Notes: generated from the letters alone by a model not told the origin. 64,000 nucleotides of DNA from Geotalea toluenoxydans JCM 15764 (GCF_001311985.1 NZ_BBCJ01000009.1:62001-126000); one strand, 5' to 3'. Shown: positions 30,292 through 38,162, numbered from the stretch's first letter. A program made the numbers and translations.

Positions 30292-30369
30292 TGCTTGATA
30301 CGTCAAGCATTATTTTTGCCTTGCGTAGTTAGTCAAGCATTAAATAAGTTTTGCTTGCTGAAGTGAGCA
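30292..30369. promoter_or_regulatory. Three phased 18-bp operator-like sites between the Ubl operon and XRE gene
   Basis: Site 1 (30292-30309) is a perfect inverted repeat TGCTTGA-TACG-TCAAGCA. Sites 2 (30322-30339, TGCGTAGTTAGTCAAGCA) and 3 (30352-30369, TGCTTGCTGAAGTGAGCA) share the TGC...GCA frame with degenerate arms. The start-to-start distance is exactly 30 bp twice, close to three helical turns. The intervals are T/A-rich. This is the natural place for the XRE protein to repress both directions; the binding is inferred. Confidence 0.7.
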
Positions 30370-30418
30370 TGTTTGTCATAATATCTCTATATAAAAAGCA
30401 CTTCCCCGGGAGGTACCC

Positions 30419-30808
30419 ATGCCAAAGACAAATGAAAAGCCTAATCGTCCTGAGGCAAAAGAGCTGGGAAACTATCTAGCCAACATCCGCACCGCAAAGC
30501 GTATGACGCTCAGAGAAGTTGAAGATGCAACCAATAAGGATGTATCTAACGCCTACCTCAGCCAGCTCGAAAACGGTCGGATCAACAAACCTTCGCCGAG
30601 CATTCTCCACTCCCTTGCTTCGGTATATAATGTCCCCTATGAAATGCTCATGGAAAAGGCCGGTTATATTTCATCAGCCGCTGATCGTATTGAAAGTCAG
30701 AAGCACGGTCGAGTTGCAACGTTTGCTGGCGAAAATCTCACTCCAGAAGAAGAGGATGAATTACTAGAGTATCTTGCTTTCCTCCGCACACGTAGGGGCC
30801 ATAAATGA
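30419..30808 (+). CDS. XRE-family transcriptional regulator
   Basis: 129 residues with an N-terminal helix-turn-helix of the Cro/CI type (about 14-70: LGNYLANIRTAKRMTLREVE, then SNAYLSQLENGRINKPSPSI) and a C-terminal acidic helix (LTPEEEDELLEYLAFL) typical of regulators paired with ImmA-like proteases. RBS GGGAGG precedes ATG 30419. Its stop overlaps the next ATG (ATGA), so both are coupled. It is likely the repressor of its own operon and of the divergent Ubl operon, relieved when the protease acts. Confidence 0.88.
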   Translation: MPKTNEKPNRPEAKELGNYLANIRTAKRMTLREVEDATNKDVSNAYLSQLENGRINKPSPSILHSLASVYNVPYEMLMEKAGYISSAADRIESQKHGRVATFAGENLTPEEEDELLEYLAFLRTRRGHK

Positions 30809-31712
30809 TCAAGGCAGATGATAGCACCATCGACCCACCACAACTTTTAGCAATTCGCAAGCATGCACAAAGAGCATTGGAAGCTGCTGCAGCTATCGGT
30901 AAATACCCTACACCAATAGCTGACGTGATGCACAGTGCACAGGTAATCGTGGTTGAAGAAGATGTTTTGGATGAAGGGTTTTTGGCGCGCGTTCGCCGTG
31001 CGTCAGGGAAGCTAAAGCAGGCTCTTAGCAAGGTTTTAGGTGTGCTCGACATTAAAGCGAGGCTTATCTATCTCGACCGCACATTACATTCAGTCAAGTT
31101 AACCTTTCTAAAGCTGCACGAAACTGCTCATGCTGTCCTGCCTTGGCAAAGAGATATTTATGGAGTGGTTGAGGACTGCAAACAAACTATCGCACCTGAA
31201 GTCAGTGAGAATTTCGACAAGGAAGCAAACATATTTGCTTCCGAAGTTCTTTTTCAATTGGATGACTTCACAAGACAAGCAGCTGATCAATCGTTCGGCA
31301 TCAAAGTTCCAATTTCATTAAGCAAGAAATATGGTTCATCAATTTACGCTGCCGTACGAAGATATGTTTCCACAAATCACAGGGCTTGCATTGTTATTGT
31401 CATTGATCCTCCGGAGTTAGTGGCAGGTGATGGCTTTCAGGCAAATTTGCGTAGGGTGGTTACCTCTGCTGGATTCGATCTAACCATGGGAACCCTTAAT
31501 TGGCCAAAGTACTTTACCCCGGGAGACGAAATAGGAGCAATGATTCCGATAAATGGCCGAAAAATGTCTTATCCTAGAAATTGCTCTCTTAGGGATGCTA
31601 ATGGTGGCCTGCATGAATGTATCGCCGAGGCATTTACTAATACCTATCAAGTGTTTGTGCTTATTTATCCAGTTTCAAAGCTTTCAAAAAAAAAATGTCC
31701 TGTTATAAATAG
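30805..31712 (+). CDS. ImmA/IrrE-family metallopeptidase
   Basis: About 300 residues. The zinc motif H105-E-T-A-H109 (FLKLHETAHAVLPW) plus E140 in FDKEANIFASEVLF define a gluzincin of the ImmA/IrrE (COG2856) type, which cleaves partner XRE repressors during SOS or phage signals. A C-terminal GAF-like half (IVIVIDPPELVAGDG onward) may sense a ligand. A run of ten A at 31686-31695 lies at the 3' end: as written the frame runs on through repeats into the fic 3' end, while one more A gives KKKMSCYK and a stop at 31710-31712. I take the shorter end. Transcriptional slippage on this tract is possible. Confidence 0.8.
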
Positions 31713-31722
31713 CTCTGGGGAG

Positions 31723-31786
31723 ATGCATAAGGGTCGGGAGATGCATAAGCGGATGCATAAGGGTCGGCGGATGCATAAGGGTCGCG
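31723..31786. repeat. Short tandem repeats with ATGCATAAG core
   Basis: Four copies of ATGCATAAG start at 31723, 31741, 31753 and 31771 (spacing 18, 12, 18). Three continue as GGTCGS. Copies are in direct orientation. The block separates the convergent ImmA-like and fic genes and abuts the fic stop. It is too short and irregular for CRISPR and looks like a slippage-prone array. Confidence 0.85.
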
Positions 31787-31787
31787 T

Positions 31788-32960
31788 CTACACATTACAC
31801 AAATTGCTTGTGAGATCCTTCTGTAGTTCAGTCCCTTCGCTGACAATCTTGACGTATTCTCGGTACATGAATTTGCGATTTCTCCTGCCTTTGCTGATCT
31901 GCTGCAGAAGGCCCAAACGCTCACAGGTGCCAATCATTTCGTTGGCTTTGGTATAGCTTACCCCGGCTATCTTGGCAACGTCGTTTGCCATTACAACAGG
32001 TTGCTTCATGAGGCCCCGCAGCAGTTTCAGCCCGTGGGCGCCTTCCCCTGCCTCTACCAGCCGGTCCACATCATCCCGCTCCAGCGCCTGAATTCTCCTG
32101 GTCGTTTCAAGCACCATTTTGGATACTTCGATTATCCCCTCAAGAAAGAAGCGGGTCCAGGCTTCGAAATTTCCGTCCACTCTCACCTGGGTCAAGCGGT
32201 CATAATATTCCTGCTGATGCGCTTTTAAATAGGCGCTTAGGTAGAGCATCGGCTCATCGAGAATCCCTTTCCAGACCAGATAGAGTGTTACCAGCAAACG
32301 TCCCACCCGGCCATTGCCGTCGTTAAATGGGTGGATGGTTTCAAATTGATAGTGCAGCAGTCCGCAACGAACAAGCGGAGGGAGGGAGTCTTCCTTGTGA
32401 AGATAAAGCTCGAAGAGGTTCAGTGCCTCCTGCATTGTCTCGGGAGGTGGCGGGATAAAACGGGCATTGGCAGGGTTGGAGCCGCCAATCCAGTTCTGCA
32501 TGGTTCGGAACTCTCCGGGAGTCAGGTGAACCGCTCCACCTCGAACCTGTTGCATGAGAACCTCGTGGATCTCGCGGAGTAGTCGCAGCGACATGGGGAA
32601 ATCGTCTGCCCTGAGCCGTTTCAACCCGTGGCGCATGGCTTTGACATAATTTATTACCTCGCCTACGTCGGCAGTCGGCTCGTGATCTTCGTCGGCACCC
32701 AACACATCAACGAGAGATGACTGGGTGCCTTCGATTTGTGAACTGAGCAGTGCTTCCTTCTGGATAAACATCCCCACCAGCAGATCAGGGTTGGGAAGCA
32801 CCGTTACTACCACATTCAGTGCGCCAAGCGCGCGGTCGGCAGCCGAGAGCAGCAATTGCAACTCACCTTCAAGACGGATTGGAGGATCAGGCGGCAGCGG
32901 CGCCGGGAAAAAAGAAGTGTATCCTGCGAGGGTTTTTTTGAAAACGCCGCTTCGAGACAT
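31788..32960 (-). CDS. Fic-domain protein (AMPylase-like) with C-terminal winged helix
   Basis: 390 residues. The Fic active site HPFNDGNGRVGR lies near residue 205, so the enzyme can transfer AMP (or another nucleotide) to a protein hydroxyl. The inhibitory helix motif SSQIEGTQSS is near residue 75, ahead of the Fic core, which makes this a self-contained class II Fic protein. The C-terminus (VVMANDVAKIAGVSYTKANEMI) is a helix-turn-helix, suggesting DNA binding and autoregulation. RBS AGGAGG precedes ATG 32960. It is intact. Its last codons touch the ATGCATAAG repeats. It has no separate antitoxin. Confidence 0.92.
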   Translation of the reverse strand: MSRSGVFKKTLAGYTSFFPAPLPPDPPIRLEGELQLLLSAADRALGALNVVVTVLPNPDLLVGMFIQKEALLSSQIEGTQSSLVDVLGADEDHEPTADVGEVINYVKAMRHGLKRLRADDFPMSLRLLREIHEVLMQQVRGGAVHLTPGEFRTMQNWIGGSNPANARFIPPPPETMQEALNLFELYLHKEDSLPPLVRCGLLHYQFETIHPFNDGNGRVGRLLVTLYLVWKGILDEPMLYLSAYLKAHQQEYYDRLTQVRVDGNFEAWTRFFLEGIIEVSKMVLETTRRIQALERDDVDRLVEAGEGAHGLKLLRGLMKQPVVMANDVAKIAGVSYTKANEMIGTCERLGLLQQISKGRRNRKFMYREYVKIVSEGTELQKDLTSNLCNV

Positions 32961-33050
32961 AGTGCCTCCTGTGCTATGTGTAAATTCTGAGTTATAGCCG
33001 GATTGGAAAGAGGTATATCACGTTTTGTTAAATATAAGGATAATTATTTA

Positions 33051-33102
33051 CGCCATATCTCGCAAATTCGAGATATGGCGCCTTGGTAAACCGCCATATC
33101 TC
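33051..33102. promoter_or_regulatory. Palindrome upstream of fic, three CGCCATATCTC copies
   Basis: A perfect 12-bp inverted repeat (CGCCATATCTCG at 33051-33062 and its complement at 33069-33080, loop CAAATT) is followed by a third direct copy of CGCCATATCTC at 33092-33102. It lies 90 bp upstream of the fic start. Without a T run it is more like an operator array than a terminator; the winged-helix end of Fic is one candidate binder. The rest of the 318-bp fic-rluA gap holds only one hairpin terminator. Confidence 0.6.
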
Positions 33103-33139
33103 CCAGCACTGTAAATTAAGCGAACACCATACTTAATTC

Positions 33140-33163
33140 AAAGGCGGCCAATCGGCCGCCTTT
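33140..33163. terminator. GGCGGCC-family hairpin in the fic-rluA gap
   Basis: Stem AAAGGCGGCC / GGCCGCCTTT with loop AATC, then GCTGTAT. It is nearly identical to the hairpin at 41441-41464. No complete gene ends just upstream on the plus strand, so it may be a relic of the gene that once preceded the accessory insertion. Confidence 0.7.
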
Positions 33164-33278
33164 GCTGTATAGTAGTCGGTACTGGAATGAAGTATTTGTT
33201 CTGCGCTGACGGTGATAATCCACCGGCCGATCAAGACGACCTGTGCGGGGTACAAGATGCAGAGCGAGGAAAGGTTAC

Positions 33279-34199
33279 ATGGGAATAGCTAAACATCCTT
33301 CAGTAGTTACCATGCCGAGAACCGCAAAGCCATACCCGTCCCTCCTTGTTTTCCTGTGTGACCGATTCCCCGCTATTTCCCGGGAGATTTGGGCGCAAAG
33401 AATTGCCGAGGGAAAGGTCCTGGATGAAAATGGCCAACGGCTGACGCTGGAGACTGCATATGCCCCCTTAAAGCGTATTTTTTATTTCCGCGAGGTCCTT
33501 AGCGAGCCGTGCATCCCTTTTGCTGAAAAGATCCTCTTTCTCGATGATGAGATTTTGGTCGCCTGCAAACCACATTTTCTTCCTGTGACTCCGGGTGGAC
33601 GCTATGTTGACGAATGCCTGTTGAACCGTTTGCGCAAGAGTACCGGAATTGAAGATCTGGTGCCGCTGCACCGGTTAGATCGTGGCACAGCCGGCCTGGT
33701 TCTCTTCTCGGTCAATAAAAAGAGCAGAGGGCTCTACGCAGGACTCTTCCTGAACAGGCTGATTGAAAAAACCTATCAGGCAGTGGCGGCATGTCATCCA
33801 CTTCAGGAAACAGCCTCATGGAATGTGGAGACAAGAATAGAGCGGGGAGAACCGGGGTTCCGGATGAAAATGGCACCTGGCAGGGTCAATGCCATTTCCG
33901 CCATTCATCTGGTTGAGGTCAGGGGAGAACTGGCTCGCTTCACCCTGCTGCCGCAAACCGGCAAAACCCATCAGCTGCGGATTCATATGAGCGGTATCGG
34001 CTTCCCGATACTGAACGACAGCTATTATCCCGAGCTGCTGGACGAAAGCGCTGACAATTTTGCCGTGCCACTCCAGCTTCTGGCTCAAAGACTGTGCTTC
34101 AAGGATCCTCTGAGCGGCAAGAACAGAGAGTTCAGTCTGAGCGAGAGCTGTTATGGTGACGATTCCAGAGAATTCCGGTGGGACATCATAGTTAATTAA
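33279..34199 (+). CDS. RluA-family pseudouridine synthase
   Basis: 306 residues from ATG 33279 (RBS GAGGAAAGG). The catalytic motif HRLDRGTAGLVLFS, with Asp at about residue 133, is that of the RluA family, followed by the EKTYQAV strand and LLPQTGKTHQLRIHMSGIGFPI near residue 235. It isomerises uridine in rRNA or tRNA; the target cannot be told. The N-terminal part is S4-like (ISREIWAQRIAEGKVLDENG). It lies alone between hairpins. Confidence 0.9.
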   Translation: MGIAKHPSVVTMPRTAKPYPSLLVFLCDRFPAISREIWAQRIAEGKVLDENGQRLTLETAYAPLKRIFYFREVLSEPCIPFAEKILFLDDEILVACKPHFLPVTPGGRYVDECLLNRLRKSTGIEDLVPLHRLDRGTAGLVLFSVNKKSRGLYAGLFLNRLIEKTYQAVAACHPLQETASWNVETRIERGEPGFRMKMAPGRVNAISAIHLVEVRGELARFTLLPQTGKTHQLRIHMSGIGFPILNDSYYPELLDESADNFAVPLQLLAQRLCFKDPLSGKNREFSLSESCYGDDSREFRWDIIVN

Positions 34200-34200
34200 A

Positions 34201-34222
34201 AAGGCGGCAAATTGGCCGCCTT
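34201..34222 (+). terminator. GGCGGC-family terminator after the pseudouridine synthase
   Basis: Stem AAGGCGGC / GCCGCCTT with a six-base loop, followed by CGTTGTTC. It starts directly after the TAA of the synthase gene. Confidence 0.75.
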
Positions 34223-34244
34223 CGTTGTTCTGAAGAAGGGGCGC

Positions 34245-34278
34245 AAAAAAGAGGCCAAGGGAGTAAACCCTTGGCCTC
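34245..34278 (-). terminator. Terminator of the minus-strand PLP decarboxylase
   Basis: An 11-bp stem GAGGCCAAGGG / CCCTTGGCCTC with a six-base loop. On the minus strand it is followed by six T (plus-strand A run 34245-34250). It lies 26 bp beyond the stop of the decarboxylase at 34304 and is a canonical intrinsic terminator. Confidence 0.85.
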
Positions 34279-34303
34279 TAACTGTCTCTGACTGATGGAT
34301 CGA

Positions 34304-35622
34304 TTACAGCTTCACATCCAGCTCATTCTGCACCAGCTGCTCACGAACCTGCTTCTTCCTGATCAGCACCAGCTCACCGCTGCGGGTTTTCATGACCGCT
34401 CCCGGCTTGCGGTGGGAGTTGTAGTTTTCCGGCGACATACTCTCGGAGTAGGCTCCCGTGCCGCCGATGACCACATAATCCCCGATTTCCGGTTCGATAA
34501 TCAGCACCGGCACGATGTTGCCGTCTTTGTCCAGACGCACAGAGTCGCCGCTTTCGCAGCAGCGCCCGACAATACCGAACGGTTTCAGTCCGGCCGTCGG
34601 CGTCTGGTCGTACTCGCTGGAGAGCAGCGTACCGTCCTGGCGGACGATGGCGATGGGGTGCTCTGAGCCGTACAACAGCGGGCGTGTCAGCAGTTCCATG
34701 CCGCCATCGACGATCAGGAAGTTCATGCCGTTGGTCAGCTTCTTGTCGATTATCTTCGTAACAATGTGGCCTGAGTTGGCTACGACAAAGGTTCCCGGCT
34801 CGATCTCCATCGTCAGTTCTCGGCCGGTGGCTGCCTTGAATTCCTCTACCCGCTGCTTGGCATAGGCGCCCAGGGAGGTGATATCGGCCTGTTTTTCTCC
34901 CGGCATCCTGGCGACCTTGAGTCCGCCGCCGAAGCTGACGGTGGTGGCATCGGGGAAATAGCTCCGCACAAAGCCCAGTTCACGGTCGATGTTTTCCCGC
35001 CATTTTTCCGGGTCGCCACCGGAGCCGATATGCACATGCACCTGGGTGAAGCGTAGTCCCTTCTCATCAGCCAAGGCTTTCACCTTGGGACATCGTTCAG
35101 GTGGACGCCGAAGCAGGAATATTCGCTGCCGGTGTCGCGGGTGGCGCTTTCACCGCCGCCGGCAGCTCCCGGATGGACCCGGATCGACAGGTCGATGGTG
35201 TTGACTTTGGCAAAGTCGGCAATCAGTTGAAACTGGGTCAGGGAGCAGACGTTGTACTTGAGGCCGGCTTTGAGCATCGCCTCCAGTTCGGCGCGTTCCT
35301 CATCGGCCGGCACCTCCTGGGTGGTGAGCATCATTCGGCTATAGGGAATGCCGGCGGCATGGGCGCGGGCCGCTTCATCCACCGACGAGCAGTCCAGATC
35401 CAGCCCCTTGTTGGTGACGACCCGCAGGACGGTGCGATCCGAGTTTGCCTTCATGGCGTAGCGCACATGCAGGCCGTAGGCATTGGGCATGTTCAGCAGC
35501 TGTTCACAGCTGTTTTCGATGTATGCCTGATCGTGCAGATATACCGGCGTTCCCCACTGCTTGGCAATTTGGGGGATGAGCATTGCATCGAGTTTGGTCG
35601 GACCAAAGTGTTTCATCGTCAT
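34304..35622 (-). CDS. Second diaminopimelate decarboxylase-family PLP enzyme (frameshifted)
   Basis: About 440 residues of the fold III decarboxylase group. The PLP lysine is in VRYAMKANSD; HVHIGSGGDPEKW, the SFGGGLKVA loop, EIEPGTFVVANSGHI, RCCESGDS and a final GTGAYSESM follow. The pattern is that of diaminopimelate or carboxynorspermidine decarboxylases but differs clearly from the lysA at 22.8 kb, so it may act on another diamino acid. The frame slips near 35083; CCAAGG should be CCCAAGG (DVPKVKALADEK). ATG 35622 is the chosen start. It stands alone with its own terminator. Confidence 0.82.
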
Positions 35623-35896
35623 TCTTACACCCTCATAATTTGATATGACACTGCATTCCACAGTCTTCGAACAAAGATGGACATTCCTTTTAACATTTTA
35701 GACCGGTATGGTGCAAGATATCTGTGGAATTTTGTGCGTAACGGTGGAGTTATGGGGATAGCACATTTATTCCAAAAGTGGGCCAGTGCCCCCTTTGCCA
35801 TTTTAATGCTTGAAATTTTCCGGTTTAATGAGCGAGAATGTGCAGCATGCATATCAGTTTCTTCCTTAATGAAACAGCCACCGTTTCAATGTTTTT

Positions 35897-36417
35897 ATGA
35901 TGACCCACGATTCCCCTTTCATCTATCGCCCCATCGGCGTCCTGCAGTCCCCCTATTCGCGTCGCATTGACGCACCCCATCAGAGCACGGTGGTGGCAGG
36001 CACCAAAACCGGGGATTTCGCCTTGGCCACCCTGGAACTGCAGCAGTGGCTGGACGAGAAGGTCATTCAGGATCTGAGCGGCTTTGACCGGCTCTGGCTC
36101 ATCTTCGCCTTTCATCTGAGTGAAGGCTGGAAAACCAGTGTCAAACCCCCTCGCGGTGGACCGAAACGGGGCGTGCTGGCCACCCGCTCCCCCCATCGCC
36201 CCAATTCCATCGGTCTGTCGGCTGTGGAACTGGTAACGATCGAAGGAAGGACACTCCATCTGCGCGGTGTGGACCTCCTGAATGGCACACCCGTTCTGGA
36301 TATCAAACCCTATGTCCCTATGCGGATGCCTTTCCAGATGCCAGAGCCGGTTGGATCGATGACCTGGATGCCAAGCTCGGGCGTCACTCGGCGCCGGGGC
36401 CGCGAAAGCCCAAGTGA
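35897..36417 (+). CDS. trmO: tRNA m6t6A37 methyltransferase TrmO-like (frameshifted end)
   Basis: TrmO (YaeB/TsaA family) methylates t6A37 of tRNA-Thr using SAM. The N-terminal PIGVLQSPYSRRIDAPHQ, the FDRLWLIFAFH strand, RGVLATRSPHRPNSIGLSAVEL (split over about residues 88-112) and LHLRGVDLLNGTPVLDIKPYVP are the family core. As written, the C-terminus drifts after residue 140; one C added in GTCCCTATGCGG gives YADAFPDARAGWIDDLDAKL and a stop at 36415-36417, about 174 residues. The 274-bp gap before it holds only the promoter region of the divergent decarboxylase. Confidence 0.87.
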
Positions 36418-36470
36418 TGGTGTGATTTGCTGGAAAATAAGGTGGATATCGCTCCGATGCTGTGGTACCT

Positions 36471-36501
36471 TTTAACTAGCTAGACTGTCTAGCTAGTTAA
36501 A
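36471..36501. promoter_or_regulatory. Operator-like palindrome before the Phd/PIN pair
   Basis: A 14-bp perfect inverted repeat, TTTAACTAGCTAGA and its complement TCTAGCTAGTTAAA, separated by CTG. It ends nine bases before the antitoxin ATG at 36511 and covers the ribosome-site region. Type II antitoxins usually bind such palindromes; this is the likely autoregulatory site. Confidence 0.8.
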
Positions 36502-36510
36502 GGAGCTCCT

Positions 36511-36792
36511 ATGAAATCTAAAAAGACGGATCGCTTACCCCATGACCGGGAATGGCAGCTTCAGGAAGCCAAGAACCGCTTGAGCCAGGTAATCGAACTT
36601 GCTCAGCATGATGGTCCGCAGACGATTACTCTGCGCGGCAAACCTTCTGCTGTCGTCGTATCGTTTGATGAGTATCGCAAGCTGACCGTGCCGCGTACCG
36701 GCTTGGCCAAGTTTTTCAGTGAATCTCCCCTGCGTGATGTGGAGCTCGATCTCAGCCGCAGTGCCGATGTATCCCGCGAGGTGGAGCTGTGA
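36511..36792 (+). CDS. Phd/YefM-family antitoxin
   Basis: 93 residues. The fold signature WQLQEAKNRLSQVIELAQ, then GPQTITLRGKPSAVVVSFDEYRKL (residues about 35-58) is that of Phd/YefM DNA-binding antitoxins. The acidic, less ordered C-terminus (RDVELDLSRSADVSREVEL) should bind the toxin. It overlaps the PIN gene by four bases. The palindrome just upstream is its probable operator. Confidence 0.9.
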   Translation: MKSKKTDRLPHDREWQLQEAKNRLSQVIELAQHDGPQTITLRGKPSAVVVSFDEYRKLTVPRTGLAKFFSESPLRDVELDLSRSADVSREVEL

Positions 36793-37208
36793 AATTCCTG
36801 CTTGATACTTGTCTGATTTCCGAGCTGGTGAAAAAAGAGCCGAACCCTGCAGTGGTCAATTGGTTGGACGAGCAGGAAGAGCAATCCCTTTTTCTCAGCG
36901 TTCTGAATTTGGGAGAGTTGCAGAAAGGGATCAGCAAACTCCCCGATGGCCCCAAAAAAGATGAGCTTCAGGCCTGGGTCGCCCTTGACCTGGTGGAAAG
37001 GTTCACCGGACGCATCCTGGACATTGATCTGGAAACCGCTCTCTGCTGGGGGGGACTCCAGGGAATGGCGGAGCAGAAGGGAGAGAGGTTGCCGGTAATG
37101 GATTCTCTCATTGCCGCCACCGCTACGGCGCATGGCTTGGTGGTGGTTACCCGCAATGTGAGGGATATGGAGCGATGTGGCGGCAGGGTTTGCAATCCGT
37201 GGGGGTGA
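36789..37208 (+). CDS. PIN-domain toxin (VapC/FitB-like)
   Basis: 139 residues. Acidic PIN residues are D6 (MKFLLDTCLISELVK), E42 region (SVLNLGELQKGI), and Asp in ERLPVMDSLIAATATAHGLVVVTRN. The FitB-type pattern LDTCLISEL...LGELxxGI...DSLIAATA is clear. It should be an RNase held off by the Phd-like partner. It is intact and forms the second PIN module of the window. Confidence 0.9.
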   Translation: MKFLLDTCLISELVKKEPNPAVVNWLDEQEEQSLFLSVLNLGELQKGISKLPDGPKKDELQAWVALDLVERFTGRILDIDLETALCWGGLQGMAEQKGERLPVMDSLIAATATAHGLVVVTRNVRDMERCGGRVCNPWG

Positions 37209-37252
37209 GGTAGGCAATTTTCTACCGCATCCTTGAATTTAAGGAGGAAAAG

Positions 37253-37531
37253 ATGTTTGAAGACTTGAAGCCTGGAGAGACTGAACTGGTCGGTATGTGG
37301 CTTGACCTTGGCCTGAAGGTGACTGGGGATGCCATTGCCGACCGGGTTGAATGGCTGGCCGCCAATCGGCTGCAGAAGCTGGCGGAGAAGCCGGATGAAG
37401 GTGCGGAACTCTACCGCGACCCCAGGGACAACCGCCTGTGGGAGAAGGTGCTCCCTTTTGCCGGCGGACCGCCGACCTTGCGAGTCATCACCCAGGCCAA
37501 TGCGGCGATTCGTTTCGGGTATACCGGATGA
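37253..37531 (+). CDS. Imm27-like immunity protein, orphan
   Basis: 92 residues with RBS AAGGAGGAAAAG. The sequence LKPGETELVGMW, VTGDAIADRVEWLAANRLQKLAE, ELYRDPRDNRLWE and GGPPTLRVI follows the Imm27 polymorphic-toxin immunity pattern. Those proteins neutralise a contact- or secretion-delivered toxin in the same cell. No toxin gene of that kind is adjacent, so it would be an orphan protecting against neighbours, or has another role. Assignment is by remembered motif order. Confidence 0.65.
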   Translation: MFEDLKPGETELVGMWLDLGLKVTGDAIADRVEWLAANRLQKLAEKPDEGAELYRDPRDNRLWEKVLPFAGGPPTLRVITQANAAIRFGYTG

Positions 37532-37535
37532 GCCC

Positions 37536-38162
37536 ATGCGGCAAAGAGAGGCTGTGGATATGGAGAAGAGACACCTTGTGGTTTGTATGATTTCCATCGT
37601 CTTTGTCCTCATAGCCGGATGTGCAACGGACCCGGCGCAGCGGCAGGCCGCTTTGCTTCAAGCAGAGCACAAGGCCCAATACACCAAAGCTCTGCGCAGT
37701 ATTGAGGGGCATGACGGAGAGTATCCGGCCCGGGTCCTGCGCGGCATGGAGCTGCTGAAATCCATGGCAGAGCAAGGTTATGCCCCGGCCCAGTTCAAGC
37801 TGGCCTACTATTCCTATACCGGCCCCGCCTCCTACGACTGCTTGAAGCAGGATACAAAGGAGGCCTATTACTGGTTCGGAAAGGCGGCAGAGCAGAACCA
37901 CCGAGAAGCCCAGTATGAATTTGCCATGCTATTCAACCCGAAAAGCGGTTTGAAGCAGTACGCCGATGCTGAAAAGTACGTGTACTGGATGCAGAAAGCT
38001 GCCGATGCCGGATACGCCAAGGCCCAATACGCCCTGGGGAGGATGAACGAAAAGGGAGAGCATGTGCCGCAGGATGTGGCCTTGGCCAAGGAACTTTTCG
38101 AGAAGGCAGCTGCACAGGGGGATGGGCAGGCGCGGAGGGCGTTGAAGAGGTTTGGGAAGTAG
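37536..38162 (+). CDS. Lipoprotein with Sel1-type repeats
   Basis: About 208 residues. The signal peptide ends FVLIAGCATD, giving a lipidated Cys. The mature part carries Sel1-like helical repeats: GYAPAQFKLAYYSY, KEAYYWFGKAAEQNHREAQYE, EKYVYWMQKAADAGYAKAQYA and AKELFEKAAAQGDGQARRAL. These scaffold protein-protein contacts at the envelope. ATG 37536 or ATG 37560 could start it; the latter gives a better signal peptide. It follows the Imm27-like gene by four bases, so both are probably co-transcribed. Confidence 0.8.
   Translation: MRQREAVDMEKRHLVVCMISIVFVLIAGCATDPAQRQAALLQAEHKAQYTKALRSIEGHDGEYPARVLRGMELLKSMAEQGYAPAQFKLAYYSYTGPASYDCLKQDTKEAYYWFGKAAEQNHREAQYEFAMLFNPKSGLKQYADAEKYVYWMQKAADAGYAKAQYALGRMNEKGEHVPQDVALAKELFEKAAAQGDGQARRALKRFGK

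Noticed and set aside
31723-31786. Possible CRISPR array in the ATGCATAAG repeats
   Set aside because: The core is only 9 bp, spacing is 12-18 bp, the intervening bases are themselves repetitive, and no cas genes are nearby.
35677-35970. 97-residue frame before trmO
   Set aside because: It overlaps the trmO start in another phase and the promoter region of the divergent decarboxylase; composition is not gene-like.
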